A DNA stretch of 64,000 bases from Bacillus_BA songklensis (GTDB lineage: Bacteria; Bacillota; Bacilli; Bacillales; Bacillaceae_H), in NCBI RefSeq assembly GCF_042649685.1, contig NZ_JBHRZT010000052.1, positions 1 to 64,000 on the forward strand, given 5' to 3'. Each line of letters opens with the position of its first letter. Position 1 is the first letter of the stretch. The translations under genes were made by a program, and so were the position numbers. A model generated the notes under the pieces. That model was not told the DNA's origin, searched no databases, and saw only the letters and a list, made by a program, of their open reading frames with translations. Below are positions 41,358 to 49,561 of this stretch, in pieces.

Positions 41358-42314
41358 TTATGCTTTTTGTTTTGTTAAAATATCTTGAACTTCACTTAAC
41401 GTCGGCAAAGCCGTCATAGCCCCTTTGGTCGAAGCAGCCAGCGCTCCTGAAACGCTTGCAAAACGTGCCGTTTGTTCTGCTTCTTCCACTGTTATTTCTT
41501 CCATTGCCTTGTCATATTCATTTAACGAATACAAAATCCCTGATACAAATGCATCCCCTGCACCTGTCGTGTCTACTGTGTTTATTTTCAAAGCCGGAAC
41601 ACGGGCCATCCCCTGTTTCGTCAATACATAGCTTCCTTCAGCTCCTAATGTAATAAGGGTAAGAGGAATATTGTATGGCTTTAGAGCTTCAACACCTTTT
41701 GGAATATCGGCTTCCCCTGTTAAAAACTCCAGTTCTTCTTCCGAGATTTTTAAGATGTCTGCATATGGCAGCATAGAGATGATCGTCTCACGCGCTTGTT
41801 CTTCGCTATCCCATAAACCAAGACGTAAATTAGGATCATAAGATACGATCATATCGTGTTTTTTGGCTAGTTTGACCGCTTTCCTTGTTGCACTTTTCGA
41901 CGGTTCGCTAATCATAGAGATCGAACCGAAATGAAGGATTTTATGCTCAGTGAACATCTCTTCCTTCACGTCTTCTTCGTTTAAAAAGCGGTCAGCACTC
42001 GGATTGATATAAAAATCAAAGCTGCGTTCGCCCGTCTCTGAAAGAGTAACAAATACCGCTCCGGTGCGGGCCTCGTTCGTTAGCGGCATAGAGTCCGTAC
42101 GAACCCCGAAGTTATCGAGAGTATCTTTTAGAAATCTACCTAACACGTCATCTCCAACTTTACCTAAAAAAGTGGACTTGATTCCCAGGCGGGCCACGCC
42201 TACAGCCACATTTGCCGGTGCACCTCCAGGACTTTTTTGATATGTAAGATTCGTTTCATCTAATGGAATGAAATCAATAAGTGCTTCCCCAAGACTTATG
42301 ATACCTTTTTTCAT
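41358..42314 (-). CDS. fructokinase (PfkB family)
   Basis: A 318-residue ribokinase-fold sugar kinase. SLGEALIDFIP at the start, the GGAPANVAVGVARLG motif (about residues 30-44) and the anion-hole signature DTTGAGDAFVSGIL (near 245-258, catalytic aspartate in GAGD) are clear. The pattern is that of fructokinases such as ScrK/YdjE. It probably phosphorylates the fructose freed by SacA, whose operon lies 14 kb away and lacks its own fructokinase. The gene stands alone; its start has AGGAGGAT upstream. Confidence 0.9.
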   Translation of the reverse strand: MKKGIISLGEALIDFIPLDETNLTYQKSPGGAPANVAVGVARLGIKSTFLGKVGDDVLGRFLKDTLDNFGVRTDSMPLTNEARTGAVFVTLSETGERSFDFYINPSADRFLNEEDVKEEMFTEHKILHFGSISMISEPSKSATRKAVKLAKKHDMIVSYDPNLRLGLWDSEEQARETIISMLPYADILKISEEELEFLTGEADIPKGVEALKPYNIPLTLITLGAEGSYVLTKQGMARVPALKINTVDTTGAGDAFVSGILYSLNEYDKAMEEITVEEAEQTARFASVSGALAASTKGAMTALPTLSEVQDILTKQKA

Positions 42315-42506
42315 ATAAATCCTCCTCCTTGTGTAAAAAATATCCGGCCAGAAGGTGCTTGCCTGATGTTTTTATTCTTTTATTTATAATAACTCAACCA
42401 ACCATGAAAATGACAATACGATATCTAGCTTCTATATCCAAAAAAAATCAACCTCTTTGGTCAAAGGAGCTGACATGAATGGAATACTGTACTTTTTGGG
42501 GCCAGG

Positions 42507-43283
42507 CTATTCAAAACGGAAACCGATCCCTCCGTCTACTATCACATTTTGTCCTGTCACAAATGAAGCGTCATCCGACAATAACCATTTTACTGCTTTT
42601 GCCGCTTCTTCCGGTTCCCCTACCCTTCCCATTGCATTTATTTTTTTATACATTTGGTTTAACTGTTCAGCTTCTTCTGCTGATAGCGAAGAAAATTTTT
42701 TCTCCAACATCGGCGTGCGAAACGCTCCAGGGCAAAGTGAATTTACTCGTATGCTGTAAGGACCATACTCTTGCGCCACAGATTTTGTTAACGCAATGAC
42801 CCCGCTCTTTCCAGCAGCATATACACCTGTACCAGCCGAACATAAGACAGCATCCATTGATGAAGTGTTCACAATGGCCCCGCTTCTTTGCTGCATCATT
42901 ACTTGCAGTTCGTATTTCATGCAAAGCCATACGCTTTTTAGAGTCACATCGATTAAATGATCGAAATCCTCTTCCGCAAATGCGTGAGTGGGTGCAGGCC
43001 TTACTTCATCGTTGGCCGCATTATTAAAAGCAAAATCTATTTTTCCGAAAGTGACATGTGTTTGTTCAATAAGCCTCTTTACATCATCGTTTTTTGTGAC
43101 ATCTGCCTGAATATACAGGGATTTAGGTGAACGCTTTCTCAAACGCGCCAGCGCCTGTTCCCCTTTTTCCACACTTCTGGAAGCAACCACAATATGCGCT
43201 CCTTCTGCTGCTAACAATTCCGCCGCTGCCAGTCCGATTCCCGATGTTCCGCCCGTCACTATCCCTACCCTTCCCTCAAACAT
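42507..43283 (-). CDS. short-chain dehydrogenase/reductase
   Basis: A 258-residue SDR oxidoreductase. The ATG at 43283 has GGAG six bases upstream, so a 14-codon longer frame is not used. Classical motifs are TGGTSGIGLAAAELL (cofactor), NNAANDEVRP (NAG-like motif, altered to NAA), the serine in IVNTSSMDAVL and the catalytic YAAGK. It is single-domain, soluble and NAD(P)-dependent; the basic residue after strand 2 (ASRSVE) suggests NADPH. The substrate is unknown. Confidence 0.88.
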   Translation of the reverse strand: MFEGRVGIVTGGTSGIGLAAAELLAAEGAHIVVASRSVEKGEQALARLRKRSPKSLYIQADVTKNDDVKRLIEQTHVTFGKIDFAFNNAANDEVRPAPTHAFAEEDFDHLIDVTLKSVWLCMKYELQVMMQQRSGAIVNTSSMDAVLCSAGTGVYAAGKSGVIALTKSVAQEYGPYSIRVNSLCPGAFRTPMLEKKFSSLSAEEAEQLNQMYKKINAMGRVGEPEEAAKAVKWLLSDDASFVTGQNVIVDGGIGFRFE

Positions 43284-43504
43284 GCCCTTCTCCCCTTTGG
43301 ACTTTTTGTTGGAAATGATCCACAAAAATATTTTAACAAACGATTAGAGATAAATATAGGTTCTCATCCTTAGTCTGCTTTTTTAAAAGGATCGATGAAA
43401 ATATGATAGTGGGAAATAATAAACACAGCATGAAATTTTATCGTTTGTTTTTCGACAAAAACCGATATATTTATACAAGAGCTATTGGATGTCAGACAAC
43501 TATA

Positions 43505-43546
43505 GAAAAGACCAGACTCACCCTTTTGCGAGTCCGGTCTTTTCCA
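43505..43546. terminator. terminator hairpin
   Basis: AAAAGACCAGACTC and GAGTCCGGTCTTTT arms with T-runs on both strands, 29 bases after the stop of the small gene at 43575 (minus strand). Confidence 0.75.
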
Positions 43547-43574
43547 TTTATATGATAAAGTTTCATCGTCACCA

Positions 43575-43856
43575 TTACCCTGCTTGATCCTCTTCTTTGG
43601 CAACATCGTACATGAATGGCTTCTCAATAATATGCTGCACATAGACGGTCACTAGATCGTGCTTCTTTACTTCTGCAACAATTAAGCGACTAGGATCAGC
43701 TACTGTAAAACTTGTCCCGTCCTGAAATGATAAAATCCGTTCACCCACTGATAAAATTTGTTTGTACACAATATCTTTTTCTTCGTCAAATGATTTAGAA
43801 ATGGCAGAAGAAAATAAGATGATAATTTCCTGATCTCCCATTTTTCCACGAAACAT
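43575..43856 (-). CDS. hypothetical protein, 93 aa
   Basis: The ATG at 43856 has AAGGAG nine bases upstream. The 93-residue acidic product begins MFRGKMGDQEIIILF and is mostly beta-type (EIIILFSSAI, RILSFQDGTSFTVAD, LVTVYVQHII), suggesting a small barrel or SH3-like fold. No signal peptide, no cysteine and no family I recognise. It stands alone with a terminator. I cannot assign a function. Confidence 0.55.
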   Translation of the reverse strand: MFRGKMGDQEIIILFSSAISKSFDEEKDIVYKQILSVGERILSFQDGTSFTVADPSRLIVAEVKKHDLVTVYVQHIIEKPFMYDVAKEEDQAG

Positions 43857-44084
43857 CTTAATCAACTCCTTCTGAGCTTCTATTTAAAGTATTCACCATT
43901 TTTCAATGAAATACCTTCTAATTTCTGTGTCCAATTCCCTTAAATTTATCCGGCTCCAACAAGCAGTAAGTTGCCCTAACAGAAGTTTCGCTGGAGAAAT
44001 GAAGCCCAAAATCCATTCATGCGAAAAAGATAGTAGATAATTTTAACTATTTCATTTATTCCTCCAAAAACCCCTGTTTTTCAC

Positions 44085-44114
44085 TTGACGCTCTCATCAT
44101 GATTATTGTATATT
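44085..44114 (+). promoter_or_regulatory. cspD promoter and long cold-shock leader
   Basis: TTGACG (44085-44090) and TATATT (44109-44114) with an 18-base spacer. The transcript start near 44121 leaves a leader of about 140 bases before the cspD start codon, as in other cold-shock genes whose leader controls stability and translation. The region 43857-44084 shows no other feature. Confidence 0.6.
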
Positions 44115-44264
44115 TAAGACAATCATCTAACTGAATATTATGTGAATATACAAAATAACAAAGTCGTTTTGTATGCGCATTCATGTGATATTTTGTTATA
44201 TGATAATAAAGTCTTCAAGTAGCTACATAGAGAAGCTACAAAGTAATTAGGAGGATTCAGAGTC

Positions 44265-44465
44265 ATGCAAAACGGTAAAGTAAAATGGTTTAACAATGAA
44301 AAAGGCTATGGTTTTATCGAAGTTGAAGGCGGCGACGATGTATTCGTACATTTCACTGCTATCCAAGGCGAAGGTTTCAAAAGCTTAGAAGAAGGGCAAG
44401 AAGTTTCTTTCGAAATCGTTGAAGGAAACCGCGGACCTCAAGCAGCTAACGTTGTGAAATTATAA
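44265..44465 (+). CDS. cspD: cold shock protein
   Basis: A 66-residue single-domain nucleic-acid chaperone. Both RNA-binding motifs are present: KGYGFIEVEGG (RNP1-like) and DVFVHFTAI (RNP2-like), after the GKVKWFNNEKG start. Length and near-identity to B. subtilis CspB/CspD are visible. The letter D is chosen because the following genes (ypzA, ypeQ, ypeP, ypdQ) are those next to cspD in B. subtilis. The ribosome site AGGAGG is 9-10 bases upstream. Confidence 0.95.
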   Translation: MQNGKVKWFNNEKGYGFIEVEGGDDVFVHFTAIQGEGFKSLEEGQEVSFEIVEGNRGPQAANVVKL

Positions 44466-44497
44466 TAACAAACTCGCGTATTCATATATAAATGTAA

Positions 44498-44525
44498 AAC
44501 CTCCTGCAATTCGCAGGAGGTTTTA
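44498..44525 (+). terminator. cspD terminator
   Basis: AAACCTCCTGC and GCAGGAGGTTTT arms with a 5-base loop and T-run, 35 bases after the stop codon. Confidence 0.85.
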
Positions 44526-44531
44526 TAATTA

Positions 44532-44603
44532 AATGGACTTACAAAGGAATCATTTGGCTTGGGCGCTTTTTGCTCATGTCAAATGATTTGTGTGGATTTA
44601 TTC
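44532..44603 (+). repeat. family B repeat, short copy B7
   Basis: TGGACTTACAAAGG, then the hairpin AATCATTTGGC...GTCAAATGATT with a GCGCTTTTTGC loop and the end TGTGTGGATTTATT. It lies between the cspD terminator and ypzA; the left half of longer copies is absent. Confidence 0.75.
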
Positions 44604-44655
44604 ATCGCATATTTTTATTCGAATCAAAACACTCTATTGTTATGGAGGTGTTTTT

Positions 44656-44928
44656 ATGGACAGATTACCAAATCAAAAAGTGACAACTGGCTATAACGAT
44701 TTACAACAAGTAGAGGTTTCCATTGAAGCGGCCCGAAAAACGGTGGGTTCCGCTACAATCAGCATGGATCCCGAATTCCTTGAGCATGCACAAAATGCCG
44801 TCAATCATGCGAAAACTCAGCTGGCAAATGCGCGTGCCAATGCGACCGGTGTTGATGAAGAGTTTTTAACAAATTGTGAGAATGCCCTTTCTGAATGTGA
44901 GCACCAGCTAAACGAAGCATTGCAATAA
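44656..44928 (+). CDS. ypzA: DUF2564 family protein (YpzA-like)
   Basis: The ATG at 44656 (MDRLPNQKV) has GGAGGTG five bases upstream, so a 22-codon longer frame is not used. The 90-residue product is almost fully helical with an Ala/Gln/Glu-rich heptad pattern (VEVSIEAARKTVGSA, MDPEFLEHAQNAVNHAKTQL, CENALSECEHQLNEAL). This fits the DUF2564 proteins of Bacillus, small helical-bundle proteins of unknown function. The place after cspD equals that of ypzA in B. subtilis. Confidence 0.75.
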   Translation: MDRLPNQKVTTGYNDLQQVEVSIEAARKTVGSATISMDPEFLEHAQNAVNHAKTQLANARANATGVDEEFLTNCENALSECEHQLNEALQ

Positions 44929-45020
44929 AAAAGCGGATGGATCAATACCCTTCTTCTGAAGCGTGAAGCGATACCTTAACATAGAGGAAAATAAAAATAG
45001 GCCTTGATTTGTGTCAAGGC

Positions 45021-45203
45021 TTATTTTTCGAGTAGCAATTTTCCGTAATGCTGAATCTTCTCACCAATTGTGCATTGATTTATACAAAAAGACTGGGCAT
45101 GATTTTTTCCATATTCTTTATTAAACGTGCGTTTAACAAAACAATCCTGGCAATAATAATCTAACAGTTCTGTTACTTCCTCTAACAACTCTTTTCGTTC
45201 CAA
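45021..45203 (-). CDS. ypeQ: small zinc-finger protein (YpeQ-like)
   Basis: A 60-residue protein with a zinc-binding pattern: YYCQDCF near residue 18, then a HAQSFCINQC near residue 36-44, giving two cysteine pairs with a neighbouring histidine. The rest is helical. The function is unknown. It lies 21 bases after the ypeP frame in the same direction, as in B. subtilis ypeP-ypeQ, so the pair is probably co-transcribed. Confidence 0.75.
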   Translation of the reverse strand: MERKELLEEVTELLDYYCQDCFVKRTFNKEYGKNHAQSFCINQCTIGEKIQHYGKLLLEK

Positions 45204-45224
45204 TCTATCTTCATCTCCTATTTT

Positions 45225-45881
45225 CTAATCATCCAGTTGTTTATGGCTTGCAATTTCCGTTCCTTGTAAAGCCTGGGTCGCAAGCTGATCAGCTTCTTGA
45301 TTTTGTTTTCGTGAAACAGGCTCATAAATTGGATGAATTTTTAATTCGTCCATTTTTTCTTCAATACGATCCAGCCAGCGATTAAAATCTTCCTCAAAAC
45401 AAGGCCACTCCCCTGACAGCTGCTTTAGAACGACTTGAGAATCTCCGCGAAAGACAATCGATGTTTTGGACACTCCAAGCAACTCAAGCTGTTGTAACAC
45501 ATAATAAAACGCGGCATATTCCGCTTCATTATTTGAGTTCAATTGTTCCAGCCTCGCATTTTGACGGATACGGTACTTTCGGTTGTTTTGTTGATAATAA
45601 ATAACTGCGCCCACTCCTGATGTACCCATACTAAGATCAAAGCCTCCGTCAAAGTAAGCAACAATATCATGTGGTTCCGTTTCCACGTCCTTCACTAATT
45701 TTTTCGCTTCTTTCACCGTCCATTTGTTTCGTTGTTCATCCAGTAAGAAGGTTTCCTTTGTGCGTCCCGTTTTTTCCAGATCTTCAACGATTAATAGTGC
45801 TTCTTCTGCATTCGTGTATTCCGATAAAAAAGATACTTCCCTGCTCTTGAATTTATAATGCCATTCAATTTGGAATTTCAT
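45225..45881 (-). CDS. ypeP: RNase H-like protein (YpeP)
   Basis: A 218-residue protein. The start at ATG 45881 (MKFQIEWHYK) has AAAGGA upstream. The N-terminal ~70 residues are a YpeP-specific part, and the rest is an RNase H fold: VAYFDGGFDLSMGTSGVGAVI (first acid), NSNNEAEYAAFYYVLQQLE (glutamate), VFRGDSQVVLKQL (aspartate), and a final helix with NQEADQLATQAL (last acid). All four catalytic acids are present, so nuclease activity is possible. A second RNase H-like gene, ypdQ, lies only 580 bases away in the other direction. Confidence 0.88.
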   Translation of the reverse strand: MKFQIEWHYKFKSREVSFLSEYTNAEEALLIVEDLEKTGRTKETFLLDEQRNKWTVKEAKKLVKDVETEPHDIVAYFDGGFDLSMGTSGVGAVIYYQQNNRKYRIRQNARLEQLNSNNEAEYAAFYYVLQQLELLGVSKTSIVFRGDSQVVLKQLSGEWPCFEEDFNRWLDRIEEKMDELKIHPIYEPVSRKQNQEADQLATQALQGTEIASHKQLDD

Positions 45882-45964
45882 CGCTTTGTAATCCTTTCTT
45901 CGGCTATATATTCTTTTCGGTATCATAACTTTTCATTGTGTTTGTATCTTTTCTCATACGTTGA

Positions 45965-46372
45965 ATAATGGTATCACTACTTTTATGCACATTCAAGCAA
46001 TTTGGAGGATACATTATGATGAGATCGACCATGCCCGAGATTCCCTAAAAACAATTTTTGCTCTTCTTCCCCGGGTTGCAGCTGGAAGCTTGCTTATAGG
46101 ATTAGCCAGCACACGGATGTCTATTTATTTTCTTGCTTAAATTAAAAAAGAAATTTCCAAAATCAAATCAATTTTGGATTTGCAATAATGGCGGCAGTAC
46201 CAGGTCTGTCAATTGTTGGACACGTTCATTTTCATATCTGTAGCTTTTTTAAGCATCTTTCCCTTTAATGAGTGAGTACAAATTTTATGGCCGCTTATTT
46301 TATTAAATGGCTCGTTGCGGGGATTAACACTCCTTTCTTATACATTGCGAGGCACTTTAAAGTCGTTTAAGC
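45965..46372 (+). pseudogene. ypdP: queuosine precursor transporter gene (ypdP), decayed
   Basis: No intact frame exists here, but pieces of a YpdP/YhhQ (VUT family) transporter are readable in order: TIFALLPRVAAGSLLIGLAS near 46048-46110, FIFISVAFL in another frame near 46230-46257, and AAYFIKWLVAGINTPFLYIA near 46287-46350 before a stop. At least two frame changes and an early stop separate them, and the first ~100 codons are missing. The site is exactly where ypdP lies in B. subtilis, between ypeP and ypdQ. The organism must do without this transporter or use another copy. Confidence 0.7.
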
Positions 46373-46461
46373 TCCTTTTTTGTTTTTCTAAAAGTTTACA
46401 CTGAATGTAAGAATCATATGATAAAATACAAGCAGAAAACTCATATCGCGGGGGTGCTGAA

Positions 46462-46869
46462 TTGATTGAAGTATATGTAGATGGAGCCACTGCAGGAAAT
46501 CCTGGATTATCAGGAGCCGGTATTTTTATTAAAGGGAATGGGGAAAACCTTCAATATTCTATTCCTTTAGGGAATATGACAAACCACGAGGCTGAATATC
46601 ATGCCCTCATCAAAGGGCTGGAAATCTGTCTTGAAAGGAACTTTCGAGTCGTCTCTTTCCGTACAGACTCTCAACTGGTCAATCGTGCTATCGAAAAAGA
46701 ATACGTCAAAAATCCAGAGTTTTCCCCATTGCTTGCAAAAGCATTAGAGTTGTCTAAACAGTTTGATCTATTCTTTATGAAATGGATTCCAAGCAGTCAA
46801 AATAAAGTGGCGGATGAGCTGGCGAGGAAAGCGATTCAACAACATCGAGGGGATGTGAAGACCCCATGA
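46462..46869 (+). CDS. ypdQ: RNase HI-like protein (YpdQ)
   Basis: A 135-residue single RNase H domain starting at TTG 46462, which has GGGGGTG five bases upstream. EVYVDGATAGNPG carries the first aspartate, TNHEAEYHALIKGLEI the glutamate, FRTDSQLV the second aspartate and NKVADELARKA the last one, so the active site is complete. It belongs to the type 1 group without the basic protrusion of E. coli RnhA. It would degrade RNA in RNA-DNA hybrids, though B. subtilis YpdQ has not shown clear activity. Its stop overlaps the next start by four bases. Confidence 0.88.
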   Translation: MIEVYVDGATAGNPGLSGAGIFIKGNGENLQYSIPLGNMTNHEAEYHALIKGLEICLERNFRVVSFRTDSQLVNRAIEKEYVKNPEFSPLLAKALELSKQFDLFFMKWIPSSQNKVADELARKAIQQHRGDVKTP

Positions 46870-47786
46870 AGAAAGTATGGTTAGCAGAAGGCGCTTTACT
46901 ATGTGTCGCGTTTATTTGGGGAGCCACATTTGTCATTGTCCAACAAGCGATTCAATATCTTCCTCCCATTAGCTTTAACGGTATTCGCTTTTTAATTGCT
47001 ACCCTATTTTTATTCTCCTGGCTGCTTCTTTTTCAGCGCCAGCAATTAAAACAGTTAACCAAAAAGACTTGGCTCCATGGAGCAGTGATGGGAACATGTT
47101 TATTCGCCGGATATGCCTTTCAGACGGTGGGATTGATGTATACCACTTCTTCCAAGGCAGGTTTCATTACGGGATTGAGCGTTGTCCTCGTTCCTTTATT
47201 TGCTTTTTTACTTTTGAAACAAAAGCTCAAAGCAAATGGCATTGCGGGAGTGGTCATCGCGACGGTCGGCCTTTATTTCTTGACACTTGGTGACAAGTGG
47301 TCCATCGATAAAGGCGACTTTCTTGTTTTTCTATGTGCGATTTCGTTTGCGCTCCATATTCTTGTAACGGGCTTATTCAGCCAGCGGCACCCTACTTTGT
47401 TACTGACCATTATTCAATTGGGGACCGTTACCATTCTTTGTGTGATGTTTGCTTTCTTCATGGAAGATTGGCAAACGGTTCTCCAAACATCGTTATTATT
47501 GAAGCAAGAAGTCACCGTCGCCTTAGTGATTACTTCACTGCTTGCAACGGCTCTTGCATTTCTATTGCAAACCTCTGTTCAACAGTATACAACAGCAGCA
47601 CGTGTAGCCCTCATTTTTGCCATGGAACCTGTATTTGCGGCGATCGCCGCTTTTTTCTGGGCGGGAGAACGGTTGACAGGCCTTGCTGTAACAGGCTGCT
47701 TATGTATTTTTATCGGCATGATCATTGCTGAACTGCCTTCCCTAAAAAAGAAAACAGCTATTGAAAAAGGAGCAGGCTTATCATAG
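46866..47786 (+). CDS. EamA/DMT family transporter
   Basis: A 306-residue membrane protein with ten hydrophobic helices in two EamA repeats. The first repeat has FIWGATFVIVQQAI and GIRFLIATLFLFSWL, and the second ends in ARVALIFAMEPVFAAIAAFFWAGE and GCLCIFIGMIIAEL. It is coupled to ypdQ by an ATGA overlap. DMT transporters export metabolites or drugs; the substrate cannot be read. This gene is not part of the B. subtilis ypd order as I recall it. Confidence 0.85.
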   Translation: MKKVWLAEGALLCVAFIWGATFVIVQQAIQYLPPISFNGIRFLIATLFLFSWLLLFQRQQLKQLTKKTWLHGAVMGTCLFAGYAFQTVGLMYTTSSKAGFITGLSVVLVPLFAFLLLKQKLKANGIAGVVIATVGLYFLTLGDKWSIDKGDFLVFLCAISFALHILVTGLFSQRHPTLLLTIIQLGTVTILCVMFAFFMEDWQTVLQTSLLLKQEVTVALVITSLLATALAFLLQTSVQQYTTAARVALIFAMEPVFAAIAAFFWAGERLTGLAVTGCLCIFIGMIIAELPSLKKKTAIEKGAGLS

Positions 47787-47908
47787 TCGGATGATTCTGT
47801 CGCAAACAATGAAACGTTTCTCTTTTATTTGTAATGGAATAAGCAGAACGGGCTCATTACGTAAATAAAAAGGAGGAAAAGTGGCGTACTATGCCATCTT
47901 TCCTCCTT

Positions 47909-48193
47909 TTACTGTATCATTCCTCTTTGCTTCAAAAACAAATATGCACGCTTGCGTGATGTAATGTTTTGAGTTGTTAGATTTTCTAATAATGACATAA
48001 AAAAACTGCCATCAAACTCTTTTTGTACTTTTAACGTCCATTCAATTGCACAATTCACTATCTCATCCGATGCCCCAGTATAATGCTTTCCAAAAGAAAT
48101 GAAACCACGTGCATCTTCTCTTAAATGAAAGCCCTTTTCTTCAAGATAAAGAAGGTAATCCTCGATCGTTTGTACAGTTGATGACACATCCAC
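47909..48193 (-). CDS. DUF6123-like hypothetical protein
   Basis: A 94-residue mostly helical protein (TIEDYLLYLEEKGFHL, a loop with GFISFGKHYTGASD, then EIVNCAIEWTLKVQKEFDGSFFMSLLE and RKRAYLFLKQRGMI). The pattern matches a small Bacillus-only group that I believe is DUF6123; no function is known. No signal peptide. The ribosome site is moderate (AAAAGGATGGG). A hairpin GGAGGAAAAGTGG...CCATCTTTCCTCC at 47871-47907 follows as a terminator. Confidence 0.6.
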   Translation of the reverse strand: MDVSSTVQTIEDYLLYLEEKGFHLREDARGFISFGKHYTGASDEIVNCAIEWTLKVQKEFDGSFFMSLLENLTTQNITSRKRAYLFLKQRGMIQ

Positions 48194-48246
48194 CCATCCT
48201 TTTAAAAAAATTCCTCCCTTATCTTAGCGTAAATTTTCAGATTTGA

Positions 48247-48708
48247 CTATGCTTTTTCATCTAAAAAATACCCCAGCGCTCCCAGGGTAATTCCTAATAT
48301 GGCTCCACCTAACACTTCCTCCGGCTGATGCCCAAGCATTTCTCTTAAACGTTCATTCTTTGCATCGATAAGATGACGCTCTGGTGAACCCGCAATTCTC
48401 TCGATTTCTTCATCCAGTACATTTACTCTTAATGTGATCTCTCCTGCTTGTCTTCGTATTCCTTGAGCGTCGTACATGACGATTAAGCCAAAAACAGACG
48501 CGAGAGCGAAATCAACGCTCGGCACACCTTTTTTTAAGGCAACGTATGTTGCCAATGATGTTACACCAGCTGAGTGAGAACTTGGCATACCGCCGCTGGC
48601 AACAGCCATCTTCCAGTCCCACTTCCCGGTTTGGGATTTTTTGATCGGAACTTTCAATAATTGGGCTAACCCAATGGATGCTAAAGAAATGGAAATCCCC
48701 TTGTTCAT
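48247..48708 (-). CDS. divergent PAP2 family membrane protein (YuiD-like)
   Basis: A 153-residue protein with four to five hydrophobic helices. The ATG at 48708 has GAGGTG seven bases upstream. The phosphatase-like motifs are SGGMPSSHSAGVTSLATY and VMYDAQGIRRQAGE, as in the divergent PAP2 group represented by B. subtilis YuiD. These are small relatives of lipid phosphatases; the reaction in Bacillus is not settled. Family D repeats lie upstream. Confidence 0.85.
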   Translation of the reverse strand: MNKGISISLASIGLAQLLKVPIKKSQTGKWDWKMAVASGGMPSSHSAGVTSLATYVALKKGVPSVDFALASVFGLIVMYDAQGIRRQAGEITLRVNVLDEEIERIAGSPERHLIDAKNERLREMLGHQPEEVLGGAILGITLGALGYFLDEKA

Positions 48709-48773
48709 ATGCTTCACCTCTTTTTTAGTCTCCATTTTGACCGATTGAACTATTCACGCATCTTCTGGTAACA

Positions 48774-49052
48774 AGAAAAGCGGAGCCGACTGTTTAGCTC
48801 CGACGTGCGTTGGAGCTCCTGAGAAGGAACCGCTTTTTGGTTCCGCAGGAAGGAGTGAAACGTAGGAGGAGCTAGGAGGCACTAGAAAAGCGGAAGCGGC
48901 TCGTTTAGGGACGACACGCGCTGGAGGCTTCTTCAACAGAAGCGTTCTTTGCTTCTGAGGAAGAAGGTGAAGCAACGCGAGTCCCTAGCCGCTGTAGCTG
49001 GACAACAAAGAAAAGCGGAAGCGGCTCGTTTAGGGACGACACGCACAATCTG
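48774..49052 (+). repeat. family D repeat cluster (AAAAGCGGAAGCGGCTCG type)
   Basis: Three tandem partial units start at 48774, 48893 and 49012 with AGAAAAGCGGA. The first two contain inner hairpins (GGAACCGCTTTTTGGTTCC; AGAAGCGTTCTTTGCTTCT) and carry GACGTGCG/GACACGCGC and CTAG.GCCG-like parts. The last is cut off after GACGACACGCAC. Such KGRSG-coding, GC-rich units are common between genes in Bacillaceae. No real gene lies inside. GC content is well above that of the neighbourhood. Confidence 0.8.
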
Positions 49053-49079
49053 CAATTTTTTATATAGCAAAGATAAGAG

Positions 49080-49232
49080 GGGGCTGACTCAAAAGGTCTC
49101 TTCTAAAAATATAAACTGTTTTTAAATCAAAGGAAGCGTCAAGAAAACCCTTGATTTTGCTGGATTTTCTATGACGCTTCCTTTGATGGGTGTTCCAACA
49201 CGCCGAGTATCATGTCGTTTTGGAACACCCTC
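49080..49232 (+). repeat. family A two-hairpin intergenic repeat, copy A4
   Basis: GGCTGACTCAAAAGG, then stem ATCAAAGGAAGCGTCA with its exact complement around a GGATTTTCTATGACG core, then a TGTTCCAA...TTTTGGAACACC hairpin. The stem sequence differs from A3 at many positions but stays fully paired. It ends nine bases from the stop of the small Gln/Asn-rich gene on the minus strand. Confidence 0.85.
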
Positions 49233-49241
49233 GCCTTTTCT

Positions 49242-49484
49242 TTATTGATGATTTTTTTGTTTCGGCATATTGGGACGCTGTTCGGCGTTATTCATTTTCG
49301 CAGCTTCAAACTCCGCATAGGAAGCAAATTCCTGACCGTATGTGTATTTCATCGCCTCAGCGTTTTGCTTCATTTTTTGGGATTGAAAGCTAAGTTCTTT
49401 CCCAAATTCTTGGTTAAATTGGTTTTTCCCTTTAGCATTATTGTTTCTCTGTGCATTGGCATTACCAAATTTTGTTTTACCCAT
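49242..49484 (-). CDS. gamma-type SASP-like protein, 80 aa
   Basis: The ATG at 49484 has AGGAGGAG seven bases upstream. The product is rich in Asn, Gln and Lys with two related halves: GKNQFNQEFGKELSFQ and YTYGQEFASYAEFEAA. The F-x-x-EF-x-x-E repeats and overall composition recall gamma-type spore storage proteins (SspE), which have repeats with G-Q-F-G-T-E-F-A-S-E and are digested on germination. Methionines and tyrosines are unusual for SspE, so this is a divergent member or another small spore protein. Confidence 0.55.
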   Translation of the reverse strand: MGKTKFGNANAQRNNNAKGKNQFNQEFGKELSFQSQKMKQNAEAMKYTYGQEFASYAEFEAAKMNNAEQRPNMPKQKNHQ

Positions 49485-49561
49485 TACACTCTCCTCCTCT
49501 TGTGTATCGGAAAGACACACTCTTAGTATGGGTAAAACGTAAAGCATTATGGCTAACAACT

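Noticed and set aside
48754..48975. Reading frame of 73 codons on the minus strand
   Set aside because: It runs through the family D repeat units, is low in complexity and has no ribosome site; it is translated repeat, not a gene.
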